From the NCBI GenBank assembly GCA_934167685.1, contig CAKPLQ010000002.1:1-64000 (forward strand): a stretch of DNA of 64,000 nucleotides, written 5' to 3'. Position numbers and translations under genes: made by a program. The stretch comes from an uncultured Clostridia bacterium (GTDB taxonomy: Bacteria; Bacillota; Clostridia; TANB77; CAG-508). A model generated the notes under the pieces. It did not search any database. It had not been told where the DNA came from and saw nothing but the letters and a program-made list of their open reading frames with translations. Position 1 is the first letter of the stretch. The number at the start of each line of letters is the position of its first letter. Of this stretch, positions 47,604 to 56,460 are shown in pieces.

Positions 47604-49499
47604 ATGACAGATGAAAACAATGCTTTAAAAGATAAAGAGCAAGTAAAAAAAGCAAAAAGTGTTTCAAAAACTACAGCAGAAAAAAGAAAGAACACAACAA
47701 GAAAGAGTACAACAAGAAGAAATTATAGTAAAAATGAAGAGAAAGACTTAAAAGAAGTAAAAGTCGAAGAAAAACCAGAAAAAAAGAGAACAGCAAAAAC
47801 AAGAAATACAAGAGGAACAAAAAAGGCAGATATATTCAAAAAATCAAAATTAAAAATAATTCCATTAGGTGGATTACATGAAATCGGAAAAAATATAACA
47901 GTATTTGAATATGAAGATGAAATAATAATAGTAGATTGTGGTATATCATTCCCAGAAGATGACATGTTAGGGGTTGATTTGGTAATACCAGATGTAACAT
48001 ATTTAATAAAAAATCAAGAGAAAATAAAAGGAATGGTTATAACTCATGGACATGAGGATCACATAGGCGGAATTCCATATTTCCTAAAACAAATTAATGT
48101 GCCAATTTATGCAACAAGATTAACTGTAGGGTTGATTAATAATAAATTGGAAGAACATAAACTATTAAGAAGTACAGAAATGCATACTGTAAATCAAGGA
48201 GATACAATCAAACTTGGACAAAATTTTAAAGTAGAATTTATTAGAAGTTCTCATAGTATACCAGATTCAGTAATGTTAGCAATTACGACACCAGCTGGAA
48301 CAGTGTTACACACAGGAGACTTTAAAGTAGATTATACACCAATTGATGGACAAATTATGGACTTTGGTAGAATTGCAGAATTAGGACAACAAGGAATTTT
48401 AGCATTAATGGCAGATAGTACAAATGCTGAAAGAAGAGGATTCACAATGTCTGAAAGTTCTGTTGGAGAAGTATTTGAAAAATTATTTCTAAATTGTACC
48501 AAAAGAATTGTTGTTGCAACATTTGCTTCAAATGTGCACAGAATTCAACAAATTGTAAATTCAGCAGTAAAATATGGAAGAAAAATAGCTGTATGTGGTA
48601 GAAGTATGATAAATATGATATCTACAGCAATTGAACTTGGGTATATAGACTGTCCAGAAAATTTATTTATTGATATAGATATGATTGGAAGCTATACAGA
48701 TGACCAACTTGTAATTATTACAACAGGTAGTCAAGGGGAACCAATGTCAGCTTTAACAAGAATGGCAGCAGGGGACCATAGAAAAGTAAAAATTACACCA
48801 AATGACTTAATTATAATATCAGCGACACCTATTCCAGGTAATGAAAAATATGTTTCTAAGGTAATTGATGATTTAATGCAATTAGGTGCAGAGGTTGTAT
48901 ATAGTGCATTAGCTGATGTTCATGTTTCTGGACATGCTTGCCAAGAAGAACAAAAATTGATATTAGCTTTAGCTAAACCAAAATATTTTATACCAGTTCA
49001 TGGTGAATATAGACAATTAAGGGCTCATCAAGAAACAGCAGAATTAATGGGAATAGATAAAGACAATATATTCATGTTAACAAATGGTAGAGTTCTAGAA
49101 ATGAATGAAGAAGAAGCAAGATTTAATGGCTCAGTACCAAGTGGAAGAGTATTAGTAGACGGCTTAGGTGTTGGGGATGTTGGAAATATAGTTTTAAGAG
49201 ATAGACAACATCTTGCACAAGACGGTCTTATAGTTATTGTATTAACAATGGATTCTCAAACAGGAGAAGTTGTTGCAGGTCCTGATGTAATTTCAAGAGG
49301 ATTTGTATATGTTAGAGAATCAGAAAATTTAATGGATGATGTAAAGAGTGTTGTGAGACATGAGGTTTCTAAATGTGAAGAAAGAGGAGTTCGTGACTGG
49401 TCAACAATTAAGTCAACTGTTAAAGAAAATTTACGTGATTACTTGTTTATTAAAACAAAGAGAAATCCAATGATTATACCAATAATAATGGAAGTGTAA
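47604..49499 (+). CDS. rnj: Ribonuclease J
   Basis: RNase J is a metallo-beta-lactamase/beta-CASP nuclease with 5'-3' exo- and endonuclease activity, central to mRNA turnover and rRNA maturation in Gram-positives. It has 631 residues. The zinc motif HGHEDHIGG is at 148-156, with SHSIPDS and HTGDFKVD downstream. The beta-CASP part has MADSTNAE, TGSQGEPMSALTRMA and HVSGHA, and the C-terminal PVHGEYRQLRAH is present. Residues 1-82 are a Lys/Arg/Thr-rich extension absent from the canonical enzyme (about 555 residues), possibly an RNA-binding tail. The long leader could allow autoregulation, as is common for RNases, but no direct signal is seen. Confidence 0.95.
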   Translation: MTDENNALKDKEQVKKAKSVSKTTAEKRKNTTRKSTTRRNYSKNEEKDLKEVKVEEKPEKKRTAKTRNTRGTKKADIFKKSKLKIIPLGGLHEIGKNITVFEYEDEIIIVDCGISFPEDDMLGVDLVIPDVTYLIKNQEKIKGMVITHGHEDHIGGIPYFLKQINVPIYATRLTVGLINNKLEEHKLLRSTEMHTVNQGDTIKLGQNFKVEFIRSSHSIPDSVMLAITTPAGTVLHTGDFKVDYTPIDGQIMDFGRIAELGQQGILALMADSTNAERRGFTMSESSVGEVFEKLFLNCTKRIVVATFASNVHRIQQIVNSAVKYGRKIAVCGRSMINMISTAIELGYIDCPENLFIDIDMIGSYTDDQLVIITTGSQGEPMSALTRMAAGDHRKVKITPNDLIIISATPIPGNEKYVSKVIDDLMQLGAEVVYSALADVHVSGHACQEEQKLILALAKPKYFIPVHGEYRQLRAHQETAELMGIDKDNIFMLTNGRVLEMNEEEARFNGSVPSGRVLVDGLGVGDVGNIVLRDRQHLAQDGLIVIVLTMDSQTGEVVAGPDVISRGFVYVRESENLMDDVKSVVRHEVSKCEERGVRDWSTIKSTVKENLRDYLFIKTKRNPMIIPIIMEV

Positions 49500-49537
49500 G
49501 AGTTTGTTCAAAATAAGTAATACAGAAGGAGAATAAA

Positions 49538-51199
49538 ATGGATTACAAAGATTTAGCAAATTTAATCTTTCCAGACGTGGAAGAAATATCATATTATGAA
49601 GAAAAATACCCAGAAAGAGATTTACCAGAAGGAGCAATAGTTACAAGATTTGCTCCTAGTCCAACTGGGTTTGTGCACATAGGTGGTTTGTATCAGGCCT
49701 TGGTAGCAAGAACTGTTGCAGAGCAAACAGGAGGAGTATTCTTTTTAAGAGTTGAAGATACAGACCAAAAAAGAGAAGTAGAAAATGGAGTAACAGGAAT
49801 AGTAAATTCTTTAAAAGATTTTGATATGGCACCAGATGAAGGAATGATTTCTGATACAGAAGAAATTGGAAATTATGGACCATATAAACAAAGTTTAAGA
49901 AAAGAAATATATCAAGCTTATGCAAAATATATGTTAGAACAAGGAAGGGCATATCCATGTTTTTGCACACCAGAAGACTTAGATGAAATAAGAAGCAAGC
50001 AAGAATCAGCTAAATTAAGAACTGGATATTATGGAGTTTGGGCAAAATGCAGAAATTTATCTGTTGAAGAAATGGCAGAAAAAATAAAAGCTGGAGAACC
50101 TTACATAATTAGATTTAAATCACCAGGAAGAGAAGATAGAAAGATTAAGCACAAAGATGTTATCAAGGGAAATGTAGATTTTCCAGAAAATGACCAAGAC
50201 ATTGTAATAATAAAGGCAGATGGACTTCCAACATATCACTTTGCACATGCAGTTGATGACCACTTAATGCACACAACACATGTAATAAGAAGTGATGAAT
50301 GGTTATCATCAGTTCCATTACATTTGCAATTATTCCATGAATTAGGATTTAAAGCACCAAAATATGCACATATTTCACCAATTATGAAAAATGATAATGG
50401 TGGAAAACGTAAATTGAGTAAAAGAAAAGACCCAGAAGCAGCAGTTTCATATTACAAAGAACAAGGTGTTCCTACAGATGCAGTAAAAGAATATCTATTA
50501 AATATTGCAAATTCTACATTCGAAAATTGGAGAAGAGCAAATCCAGATAAGAAAATGGAAGAATTTGATTTTCAATTAAACAAGATGAGTGTGAGTGGAG
50601 CATTATTTGATATGGTTAAATTATTAGATATTGGTAAAACAGTAATATCTAAAATGACTGCAGAAGATGTATACGAAAACGCTTTAGAATGGGCAAAAGA
50701 GTATAATAGCGAACTTGAAACTTTATTGCAAGACAAAGAATATGCTTTAAAAGTTTTCGGAATAGAAAGAGGAAATAAAAAGCCAAGAAAAGATATTGCA
50801 AAATGGTCAGATGTAAAAGAAAATATTGACTATATGTATGATTCTGAATTTTACAACAATGCTCAAGAATATCCATATCAACCAGCAATTTCAGACAAAG
50901 AAGATATTTCTAAAATATTAGATTTATATATTGAAAAATATTATGATGAAAATGATGATAAACAAACTTGGTTTGATAAAATCAAAGAGGTTGCAGGAAA
51001 GATGGGATATGCTAAAGAAGTAAAAGAATTTAAAGCAAACCCAGGAATGTATAAGGCTCATGTTGGAGATGTTAGTACAGTTTTAAGAGTTGCATTAACT
51101 TCTAGAACTAATACTCCTGATATGTACGAAATTATGCAAATTCTTGGAAAAGATAGAATTGCTAAACGTTTCGAAGTTGCTAAGGAAAATTTAAAATAG
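49538..51199 (+). CDS. gltX: Glutamyl-tRNA synthetase
   Basis: This class I synthetase charges tRNA with glutamate. The HIGH-type motif lies in RFAPSPTGFVHIGGLYQAL (HIGG at 47-50) and the KMSKS-type motif is KLSKR (about 292-296). FLRVEDTDQKREVE and the zinc-region-like CFCTPEDLDEIR fit GluRS. At 553 residues it is longer than the common 480-500. It starts 38 bases after rnj with AGAAGGAG and probably reads from the same transcript. Glu-versus-Gln-tRNA discrimination cannot be judged from sequence alone. Confidence 0.95.
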   Translation: MDYKDLANLIFPDVEEISYYEEKYPERDLPEGAIVTRFAPSPTGFVHIGGLYQALVARTVAEQTGGVFFLRVEDTDQKREVENGVTGIVNSLKDFDMAPDEGMISDTEEIGNYGPYKQSLRKEIYQAYAKYMLEQGRAYPCFCTPEDLDEIRSKQESAKLRTGYYGVWAKCRNLSVEEMAEKIKAGEPYIIRFKSPGREDRKIKHKDVIKGNVDFPENDQDIVIIKADGLPTYHFAHAVDDHLMHTTHVIRSDEWLSSVPLHLQLFHELGFKAPKYAHISPIMKNDNGGKRKLSKRKDPEAAVSYYKEQGVPTDAVKEYLLNIANSTFENWRRANPDKKMEEFDFQLNKMSVSGALFDMVKLLDIGKTVISKMTAEDVYENALEWAKEYNSELETLLQDKEYALKVFGIERGNKKPRKDIAKWSDVKENIDYMYDSEFYNNAQEYPYQPAISDKEDISKILDLYIEKYYDENDDKQTWFDKIKEVAGKMGYAKEVKEFKANPGMYKAHVGDVSTVLRVALTSRTNTPDMYEIMQILGKDRIAKRFEVAKENLK

Positions 51200-51279
51200 T
51201 AGAATAGAATGAACTTAATGACATAATAAGCAAATATTTATAAAAAAATAATTGCTAAAATTAGAAGGAGGAAATCAAT

Positions 51280-51474
51280 ATGGATTACAATATTGGAGAT
51301 ATAGTTAGAACTAAAAAGCCACATCCATGTGGGAGCAAACTATGGGAAATAACCAGAGTTGGCGTTGATTTTAAACTAAAATGCCAAGGTTGTGGACATA
51401 TTGTAGTTCTTGAAAGACCAAAAGCTTTAAAGGCAATAACTAAAATAGAAAAGAAAGCTGAAGAAAACACATAG
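51280..51474 (+). CDS. DUF951 small zinc-ribbon-like protein
   Basis: It has 64 residues. The family signature is clear: YNIGDIVRTKKPHPCGS, WEI.R.G.DFKLKC.GCGH, V.L.R. Cys17, Cys36 and Cys39 with a nearby His could bind a metal ion. DUF951 proteins are widespread and short in Firmicutes, often near ychF or ysxC, but of unknown role. AGAAGGAGG precedes the ATG. A bidirectional hairpin terminator follows. Confidence 0.9.
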   Translation: MDYNIGDIVRTKKPHPCGSKLWEITRVGVDFKLKCQGCGHIVVLERPKALKAITKIEKKAEENT

Positions 51475-51499
51475 AAAGAATTAGAAATATAAATAAAAT

Positions 51500-51548
51500 G
51501 AACTTAAATTATTAAATTAGCTCTTAATAATTTGAGTTCATTTTTTTA
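51500..51548. terminator. Terminator between convergent DUF951 and ysxC genes
   Basis: GAACTTAAATTATTAA (51500-51515) pairs with TTAATAATTTGAGTTC (51524-51539), with one G.U pair, and a run of eight T follows on the + strand. On the - strand the T content after the stem is weaker, so it mainly stops the + transcript. Confidence 0.82.
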
Positions 51549-51552
51549 TAGA

Positions 51553-52137
51553 TTATGACAAATAAGATTCAATAACATTCCAAGCTTCATCGCTATAAAT
51601 TTTTCGTTCAGAAGAAAATGGAAGAGTAGTAATATCACCGATAGGATTTAGTTGTTTTTGAATATTTTTAGTAGCATCATCTACTTTAGTTTTAGCTATT
51701 TTATCAGCTTTATTAGCTATAATCATACAAGGAAGCCCACTTCTTATAACATAATCATACATCAAAAAGTCATTAGAAGTAGGGTCATGTCTAATATCAA
51801 CTAAAAATATAATAAGACAGATTTCTTGGCGATGTTTTAGGTAATATTCAATAAACTCACCAACTTTAACTTGTTCTTGCTTAGACATTTTGCTATAACC
51901 ATAACCAGGTAAATCAACAAAATAAAATTTGTCGTCCATGTTATAAAAATTTAATTGACGAGTTTTTCCTGGTTCGCTACTTGTACGAGCTAATTTTTTT
52001 CTATTAATCATTGTATTTATAAAACTTGATTTCCCAACATTAGATTTTCCAACTAAAACTACTTCTGGTAGGCCGTTTTTTGGATATTGATTTTCTCTTA
52101 CTGCTGAGATTTCAAATTTTGGATTTTTTATTATCAT
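51553..52137 (-). CDS. ysxC: Ribosome-assembly GTPase YsxC/EngB
   Basis: This essential GTPase acts in 50S subunit assembly. The start at ATG 52137 (MIIKNPKFEIS) is chosen because AAAGGA lies upstream; the longer frame to 52173 would begin with a GTG inside a REP element. It has 194 residues. G1 is GKSNVGKSSF, G2/switch includes GKTRQLNFY, G3 is DLPGYGYSK, G4 is ANKADKI, and G5-like SSER is near the end. Length and motifs match the family. It is separated from the upstream purA by a terminator and a REP pair, so it has its own unit. Confidence 0.94.
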   Translation of the reverse strand: MIIKNPKFEISAVRENQYPKNGLPEVVLVGKSNVGKSSFINTMINRKKLARTSSEPGKTRQLNFYNMDDKFYFVDLPGYGYSKMSKQEQVKVGEFIEYYLKHRQEICLIIFLVDIRHDPTSNDFLMYDYVIRSGLPCMIIANKADKIAKTKVDDATKNIQKQLNPIGDITTLPFSSERKIYSDEAWNVIESYLS

Positions 52138-52168
52138 AATATATAATTCCTTTCTTTTTGGCACTGAC

Positions 52169-52250
52169 TGCACCGATGGGACCGGTTCTCAACGGTGCAA
52201 AAATGCATCATTTTGAAACTGCACCGCAGAGAACCGGTCCCAAACGTGCA
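52169..52250. repeat. Inverted pair of REP-like 31-bp elements
   Basis: Copy one (52169-52199, TGCACCGATGGGACC...AACGGTGCA) and copy two (52220-52250, TGCACCGCAGAGAACC...AACGTGCA) face each other across 20 bases. They lie immediately upstream of the ysxC ribosome site. Confidence 0.88.
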
Positions 52251-52265
52251 AATTTTAATAAAGTA

Positions 52266-52286
52266 AAAGGCTCAAATAGAGCCTTT
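52266..52286 (-). terminator. Terminator downstream of purA
   Basis: Read on the - strand, AAAGGCTC pairs with GAGCCTTT around a 5-base loop, followed by a T-rich exit (TACTTTATT). It lies 80 bases after the purA stop. Confidence 0.65.
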
Positions 52287-52365
52287 AGTGGTAAGTTTTT
52301 GTAACGTGTTTGATATTGGCCTTTTATTAATTTATTAATATTAAATCAAATAAAATAATTAAGGT

Positions 52366-53685
52366 CTAAGGTCTAATAAGAGTATCTTTCTCATCAGGTC
52401 CAATTCCGATAAATTTTACAGGGATGCCGGTATAATGTTCTATAAAATTAATAAAATTCATAGCATTTTCAGGCAAGTCAGCAAAAGTTTTGCAATTGCT
52501 TAAATCCCAACCGCCGAGAAATGTTGTATACACTGGGGTACATGCTTCGGCATGAACGGGAACATAAGTGATTTCAGTATTGGTACCATTATAAACATAA
52601 AAGTATGATGTGCAAACATTGATATAACCTAATTCCAGACCAATTTTACCAATTGTATCAAGGTGGTTAAGGCATAAAGCCGTGACTCCGTTGATTGTAA
52701 TAGCGTTTTTTAATCGAACCAAGTCGAGCCAACCACATCGGCGTGGACGTTTGGTTGTTGTACCATATTCATGTCCAAGTTCTCGAATAAGTTCACCAGT
52801 TTCATCTAATAATTCGGTATTAAATGGACCTTCGCCAACCCGTGAACAATAGGCCTTGATGATGCCATATACATTTTTAATGTATTTTGGACCGATTCCT
52901 GCAGCTGAAGCTGTGCCGGCTGTTGATGGATTAGAAGATGTTACATAAGGGTAATCACCAGAATCTAAATCCAGGTATAAAGACTGGGCTCCTTCAATTA
53001 CGATTTTTTTGTTTTGCTCAAGTGCTGGAAAAATAATTTCTCTTTCATCTCTAATAAACTGAGATAAGAGCTTTCTGTATTTTTCACAATAAGTGAACGA
53101 GTTTTTTATAATTGTTCCTAAAGGCTCCTTGAGTTCTTCGCAAAGGTATTTTTCGGAGTTCAATAGCAAATCAACTGGCTCAGTTGCTAATTGAATTTTC
53201 GAAACTAATTCTTCATCAGAACAAGTTACTAAATCTCCCATTCTAATTCCAACACGATTGATTTTATCGGCATAACATGGTCCGATGCCTCTGAGGGTTG
53301 TTCCAATTTTTTTATCACCTTTTAAGGTTTCATAAAATTTGTCCATTTTGATGTGATATGGAAAAATAATATGTGCTCTAGGGCTGATAATCAGATTATC
53401 TGATGTGATAGAAATTCCACAATCTTGTAATGTTTGAATTTCATCAGCCAAAACTGCTAAATCGATTACAACTCCTGGAGCAATGATTGAAATGGTGTTA
53501 GGTTTGATGATTGACGCAGGGAGTAAGTGCAGTGCAAATTTTCTACCATTTGCTACTACAGTATGTCCTGCATTGTTTCCACCAGTTGCCCGAATACAAA
53601 TTGCATTATCGGAAATAAAGTGAGAAACGCGACCTTTTCCTTCGTCGCCCCATTGAAGTCCTACAATAATTGATACGTTACTCAT
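52366..53685 (-). CDS. purA: Adenylosuccinate synthetase, divergent and with foreign-like codon use
   Basis: PurA joins IMP and aspartate using GTP, the first step to AMP. It has 439 residues, the usual length. Catalytic motifs are present: GLQWGDEGKG near the N-terminus (catalytic Asp) and GGNNAGHTV (catalytic His); SRVGEGPFNTE and TTKRPRRCGWLDL are also recognisable. Several positions differ from the common form: GDEGKGRVSHF for GDEGKGKIVDL, and EGAQSLYLDLDSGDYPYVTSSNP for the EGAQGxLLDxDxGTYPFVTSSN type. Arginine codons include CGT, CGC, CGA and two CGG, unlike the AGA-dominated neighbours, and base composition is higher in GC. This suggests acquisition from another lineage. AAAGGAGG precedes the ATG. 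Confidence 0.93.
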   Translation of the reverse strand: MSNVSIIVGLQWGDEGKGRVSHFISDNAICIRATGGNNAGHTVVANGRKFALHLLPASIIKPNTISIIAPGVVIDLAVLADEIQTLQDCGISITSDNLIISPRAHIIFPYHIKMDKFYETLKGDKKIGTTLRGIGPCYADKINRVGIRMGDLVTCSDEELVSKIQLATEPVDLLLNSEKYLCEELKEPLGTIIKNSFTYCEKYRKLLSQFIRDEREIIFPALEQNKKIVIEGAQSLYLDLDSGDYPYVTSSNPSTAGTASAAGIGPKYIKNVYGIIKAYCSRVGEGPFNTELLDETGELIRELGHEYGTTTKRPRRCGWLDLVRLKNAITINGVTALCLNHLDTIGKIGLELGYINVCTSYFYVYNGTNTEITYVPVHAEACTPVYTTFLGGWDLSNCKTFADLPENAMNFINFIEHYTGIPVKFIGIGPDEKDTLIRP

Positions 53686-53750
53686 TCTTTTCCTCCTTTA
53701 TTGTCTAAAGTTTTAGTGAAATAAAGTTACATAAAAACTATACCGCCAAT

Positions 53751-53779
53751 ATTATAACATATATTTAAGCCTAGAGCAA
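53751..53779 (-). promoter_or_regulatory. Sigma-A promoter for purA
   Basis: On the - strand, TTGCTC (53779-53774), a 17-base spacer and TATAAT (53756-53751). The leader is about 65 bases and contains no recognisable purine riboswitch. Confidence 0.65.
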
Positions 53780-53808
53780 TATGTTAACTTTATTTTTTAA
53801 ACTCTGGT

Positions 53809-55098
53809 CTATTTTTTTACTGGTGTTAATTTTTCTGTTCCACCCATATAAGGTCTTAAAACTTCTGGAACAGTGATAGTTCCATCTTCATTATAATTGT
53901 TTTCTATAACAGCAATTAAACCTCTAGGTGTAGCAACAACAGTGTTGTTTAAAGTGTGAACGAAATAGTTGCCTTTTTCACCTTTTGCACGAATTCCTAA
54001 ACGTCTTGCTTGTGCATCACCTAATGTAGAGCAACTGCAAACTTCGAAATATTTTTGTTGACGTGGGCTCCAAGCCTCGATGTCACATGATTTTACTTTT
54101 AAATCAGCCAAGTCTCCAGAACAGCAGTCAAGTTGTCTAACTGGAACATTAAAGCTTCTAAATAAATCAACACTTAATTTCCACATTTTGTTATACCAAT
54201 TCATAGAATCTTCTGGTTCGCAAAGAACAATCATTTCTTGTTTTTCAAATTGATGAACACGGTATAAACCTCTTTCTTCTAGCCCATGAGAACCAATTTC
54301 TTTTCTAAAACATGGTGAATATGATGTCATTGTTATTGGTAAGTCTGATTTTTTGATGATTTGGTCCTTGAATCTTCCGATCATAGAGTGTTCAGAAGTA
54401 CCAATTAAGAATAAATCTTCACCTTCAATTTTATACATCATAGCATCCATTTCTTCGAAACTCATTACACCTGTAACAACATCAGAACGAATCATAAATG
54501 GGGGAATGCAGTAGGTAAAGCCATTGTTTATCATGTAATCTCTGGCATATGCTAACATTGCCTCATGTAATCTAGCGATGTCGCCAATTAGGTAGTAGAA
54601 TCCCATACCGCTTGTTCTGCCAGCACTTTCTTTATCTAAACCATTAAATGTATTTATTATGTCAGCATGATGTGGAATTTCATAGCTTGGAACTGTAGGG
54701 TCTCCAAATTTTTGAACTTCTACATTTTCGCTGTCATCTTTTCCAATTGGAACACTTGCGTCCATGATGTTTGGAATTTTCATCATTCTTGTTTTTATTT
54801 CTTCTGAATATTTTTCTTCAAGTGCTTCGTTTTCTTCAAGTGCAGAATTGATTTTTTGTACTTCTTGTCTTAATTTTTCTGCTTCGTCTTTTTGGCCTGC
54901 TTTCATAAGTTGACCAATTTGTTCACTTGTTTTTTTTCTGTCAGCTCTTAAATTGTCTCCATTTAGTTTAGCTTCTCTATTTTTTTTATCTAATTCTAAA
55001 ACTTCATCAACTAAAACAAGTTTCTGGTCTTGAAATTTTTTCTTGATATTGTCTTTTACCAATTCTGGATTTTCTCTAATTAATTTTATATCTATCAT
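53809..55098 (-). CDS. serS: Seryl-tRNA synthetase
   Basis: A class II synthetase charging tRNA-Ser. It has 429 residues, the usual length. Residues about 28-105 form the helical tRNA-binding arm with KKTSEQIGQLMKAGQKDEAEKL. The catalytic core has FLIGTSEHSMIG, motif 2 FRKEIGSHGLEERGLYRVHQFEKQE, and motif 3 near the C-terminus GLIAVIENNYNEDGTITVPEVLRPYMGG. The start ATG follows AAAGGAAAGGA. It probably reads alone or with purA, which has its own promoter. No T-box is seen in the short leader. Confidence 0.95.
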   Translation of the reverse strand: MIDIKLIRENPELVKDNIKKKFQDQKLVLVDEVLELDKKNREAKLNGDNLRADRKKTSEQIGQLMKAGQKDEAEKLRQEVQKINSALEENEALEEKYSEEIKTRMMKIPNIMDASVPIGKDDSENVEVQKFGDPTVPSYEIPHHADIINTFNGLDKESAGRTSGMGFYYLIGDIARLHEAMLAYARDYMINNGFTYCIPPFMIRSDVVTGVMSFEEMDAMMYKIEGEDLFLIGTSEHSMIGRFKDQIIKKSDLPITMTSYSPCFRKEIGSHGLEERGLYRVHQFEKQEMIVLCEPEDSMNWYNKMWKLSVDLFRSFNVPVRQLDCCSGDLADLKVKSCDIEAWSPRQQKYFEVCSCSTLGDAQARRLGIRAKGEKGNYFVHTLNNTVVATPRGLIAVIENNYNEDGTITVPEVLRPYMGGTEKLTPVKK

Positions 55099-55133
55099 TT
55101 TTACCAGTCCTTTCCTTTCACATTAATGCTGAT

Positions 55134-55162
55134 ATTATATAACAAAAGTCAAGAAATATCAA
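55134..55162 (-). promoter_or_regulatory. Sigma-A promoter for serS
   Basis: On the - strand, TTGATA (55162-55157), a 17-base spacer and TATAAT (55139-55134). The leader is about 30 bases. Confidence 0.72.
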
Positions 55163-55212
55163 TAAAATTTGAGGAATTTGTAAATAATAAGCTTGTTAAA
55201 GGAGAGATGATT

Positions 55213-56049
55213 ATGGAATTGTTATGGGAGATAGTTCAGTTCGCTTTTTATTCTGGATTGATTGTCTTAATTTCAAAATATATATTAGTTAGAACACTAA
55301 GAAGTTTGGCAGAAAATCTGAATTTAAAACCAAAGACTGTTGGCGATATTGCGGGAGTTGCAACATCTGTGCCAGAATTGCTGACAATTGGTGCTGCAAG
55401 TATTAACGGACTGTTGGGAGCGAGCATTTATAATGTGTTGAGTTCTAATGTGATAAATTTAATTCAGTATAGTGGCGCGATTGCGTTAAATAAAAATCAA
55501 AGTGCTATAAAAAATAAGGCTATTAAAATAGATATATTTCTAGTTATAATAACAATTATTATACCAATATTTTTTAGTATTTTAAAAAGTGAGTTTCAAT
55601 TGGCGATGGTGCCAGTTTTTATTATATTGTATTGGGGATTTAAAAAGATTAATAATAATGTGCATAAATTGTATCTTCCGATAGATGAAGATGTAGAAGA
55701 TTCTGCAACGCAAAAGAATTCTAATAAATTTAGACTTTTTAGAGATATAGTTATTTTGATTATTACTGGTATACTTTTATTTGTGATAGGCGATTGGCTT
55801 GGAAATACTTTAGAGGTCCTTTGTAGAAGGTTTAATGTTCCAGAATTGGTGGTTGGAATTGTTTTAGGATTTATTACAAGTATTCCAGAATTGATTACTT
55901 TTTTTGAGGCACAACGTCACCATAAAAAGGCTGAAAATGAGATGTTGGGCGTTGTTGAGGCTACTAATAATTTGCTTATGTCTAATATGATGAATTTGTT
56001 TGTTATTCAATCTATAGGAATTCTATTATTCCAGTTTTTTGGTTCTTAA
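55213..56049 (+). CDS. CaCA-family (sodium/calcium exchanger-like) membrane protein
   Basis: It has 278 residues from ATG 55213, chosen because AAAGGAGAG lies 7 bases upstream; ATG 55207 is possible. The two internally duplicated alpha-repeats of the family are visible: GVATSVPELLTIGAASINGLLGASIYNVLSSNVINL (about 48-82) and GFITSIPELITFFEAQR (about 218-235), followed by EATNNLLMSNMMNLF. About 8-10 membrane segments surround them, with a charged loop (PIDEDVEDSATQKN) between halves. These proteins exchange Ca2+ or other cations for Na+ or H+; the ion is not predictable here. The Glu of the PEL motif is kept in both repeats. Confidence 0.85.
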   Translation: MELLWEIVQFAFYSGLIVLISKYILVRTLRSLAENLNLKPKTVGDIAGVATSVPELLTIGAASINGLLGASIYNVLSSNVINLIQYSGAIALNKNQSAIKNKAIKIDIFLVIITIIIPIFFSILKSEFQLAMVPVFIILYWGFKKINNNVHKLYLPIDEDVEDSATQKNSNKFRLFRDIVILIITGILLFVIGDWLGNTLEVLCRRFNVPELVVGIVLGFITSIPELITFFEAQRHHKKAENEMLGVVEATNNLLMSNMMNLFVIQSIGILLFQFFGS

Positions 56050-56053
56050 AATA

Positions 56054-56083
56054 TGGATAATAATGTAAATGCGCGCATATAAT
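56054..56083 (+). promoter_or_regulatory. Possible promoter for the DUF2508-bofA pair
   Basis: TGGATA (56054-56059), an 18-base spacer and TATAAT (56078-56083), 33 bases before the ATG at 56116. Confidence 0.45.
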
Positions 56084-56115
56084 ATATATATCAGGACAAG
56101 AAATGGGGGAAGAAT

Positions 56116-56412
56116 ATGGGAGAGGAATTTTGGCTGGAACAATTGAGCAGAAGTAAAAGTGATGATGAGCTAGAAGCGGAACTTTTAAAGAATATTGTAG
56201 AAACTAAAAATGTGTTGGAGACTGCAAGACGTAATTTTGAGTATGCTGAGGACGAGTTGATAGATTATTATACTTATCAGATAAAAGCTCATCAATCTAA
56301 GTTGGATTATTTGATTAAAATTGCAAAGGTTAAAGGTATACAGATTAGCAGGGCTCAAGATTTGAAAACTAAATTGTATAATAAATTAAATAAAAATAAT
56401 ATTGCAGGATAG
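56116..56412 (+). CDS. DUF2508 (YaaL-like) protein
   Basis: It has 98 residues and is helical. The family core is ETARRNFEYAEDELIDYYTYQIKAHQSKLDYLIKIAKVKG. YaaL-like proteins sit next to bofA in many Bacilli and Clostridia, as here (48 bases between). Function is not established. Strong GGGGGAAG precedes the ATG. There is no signal peptide or membrane segment. Confidence 0.85.
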   Translation: MGEEFWLEQLSRSKSDDELEAELLKNIVETKNVLETARRNFEYAEDELIDYYTYQIKAHQSKLDYLIKIAKVKGIQISRAQDLKTKLYNKLNKNNIAG

Positions 56413-56460
56413 TGAATATTTGTCCAGTATTGCACATACAAAATAATAGAGGTGAATGCT

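Noticed and set aside
52138..52173. Longer YsxC with 12 extra N-terminal residues
   Set aside because: The start would be a GTG inside a REP element without a ribosome site, and the extra residues do not match the family.
55098..55212. T-box leader for serS
   Set aside because: The promoter lies only about 30 bases from the start codon, leaving no room for a T-box.
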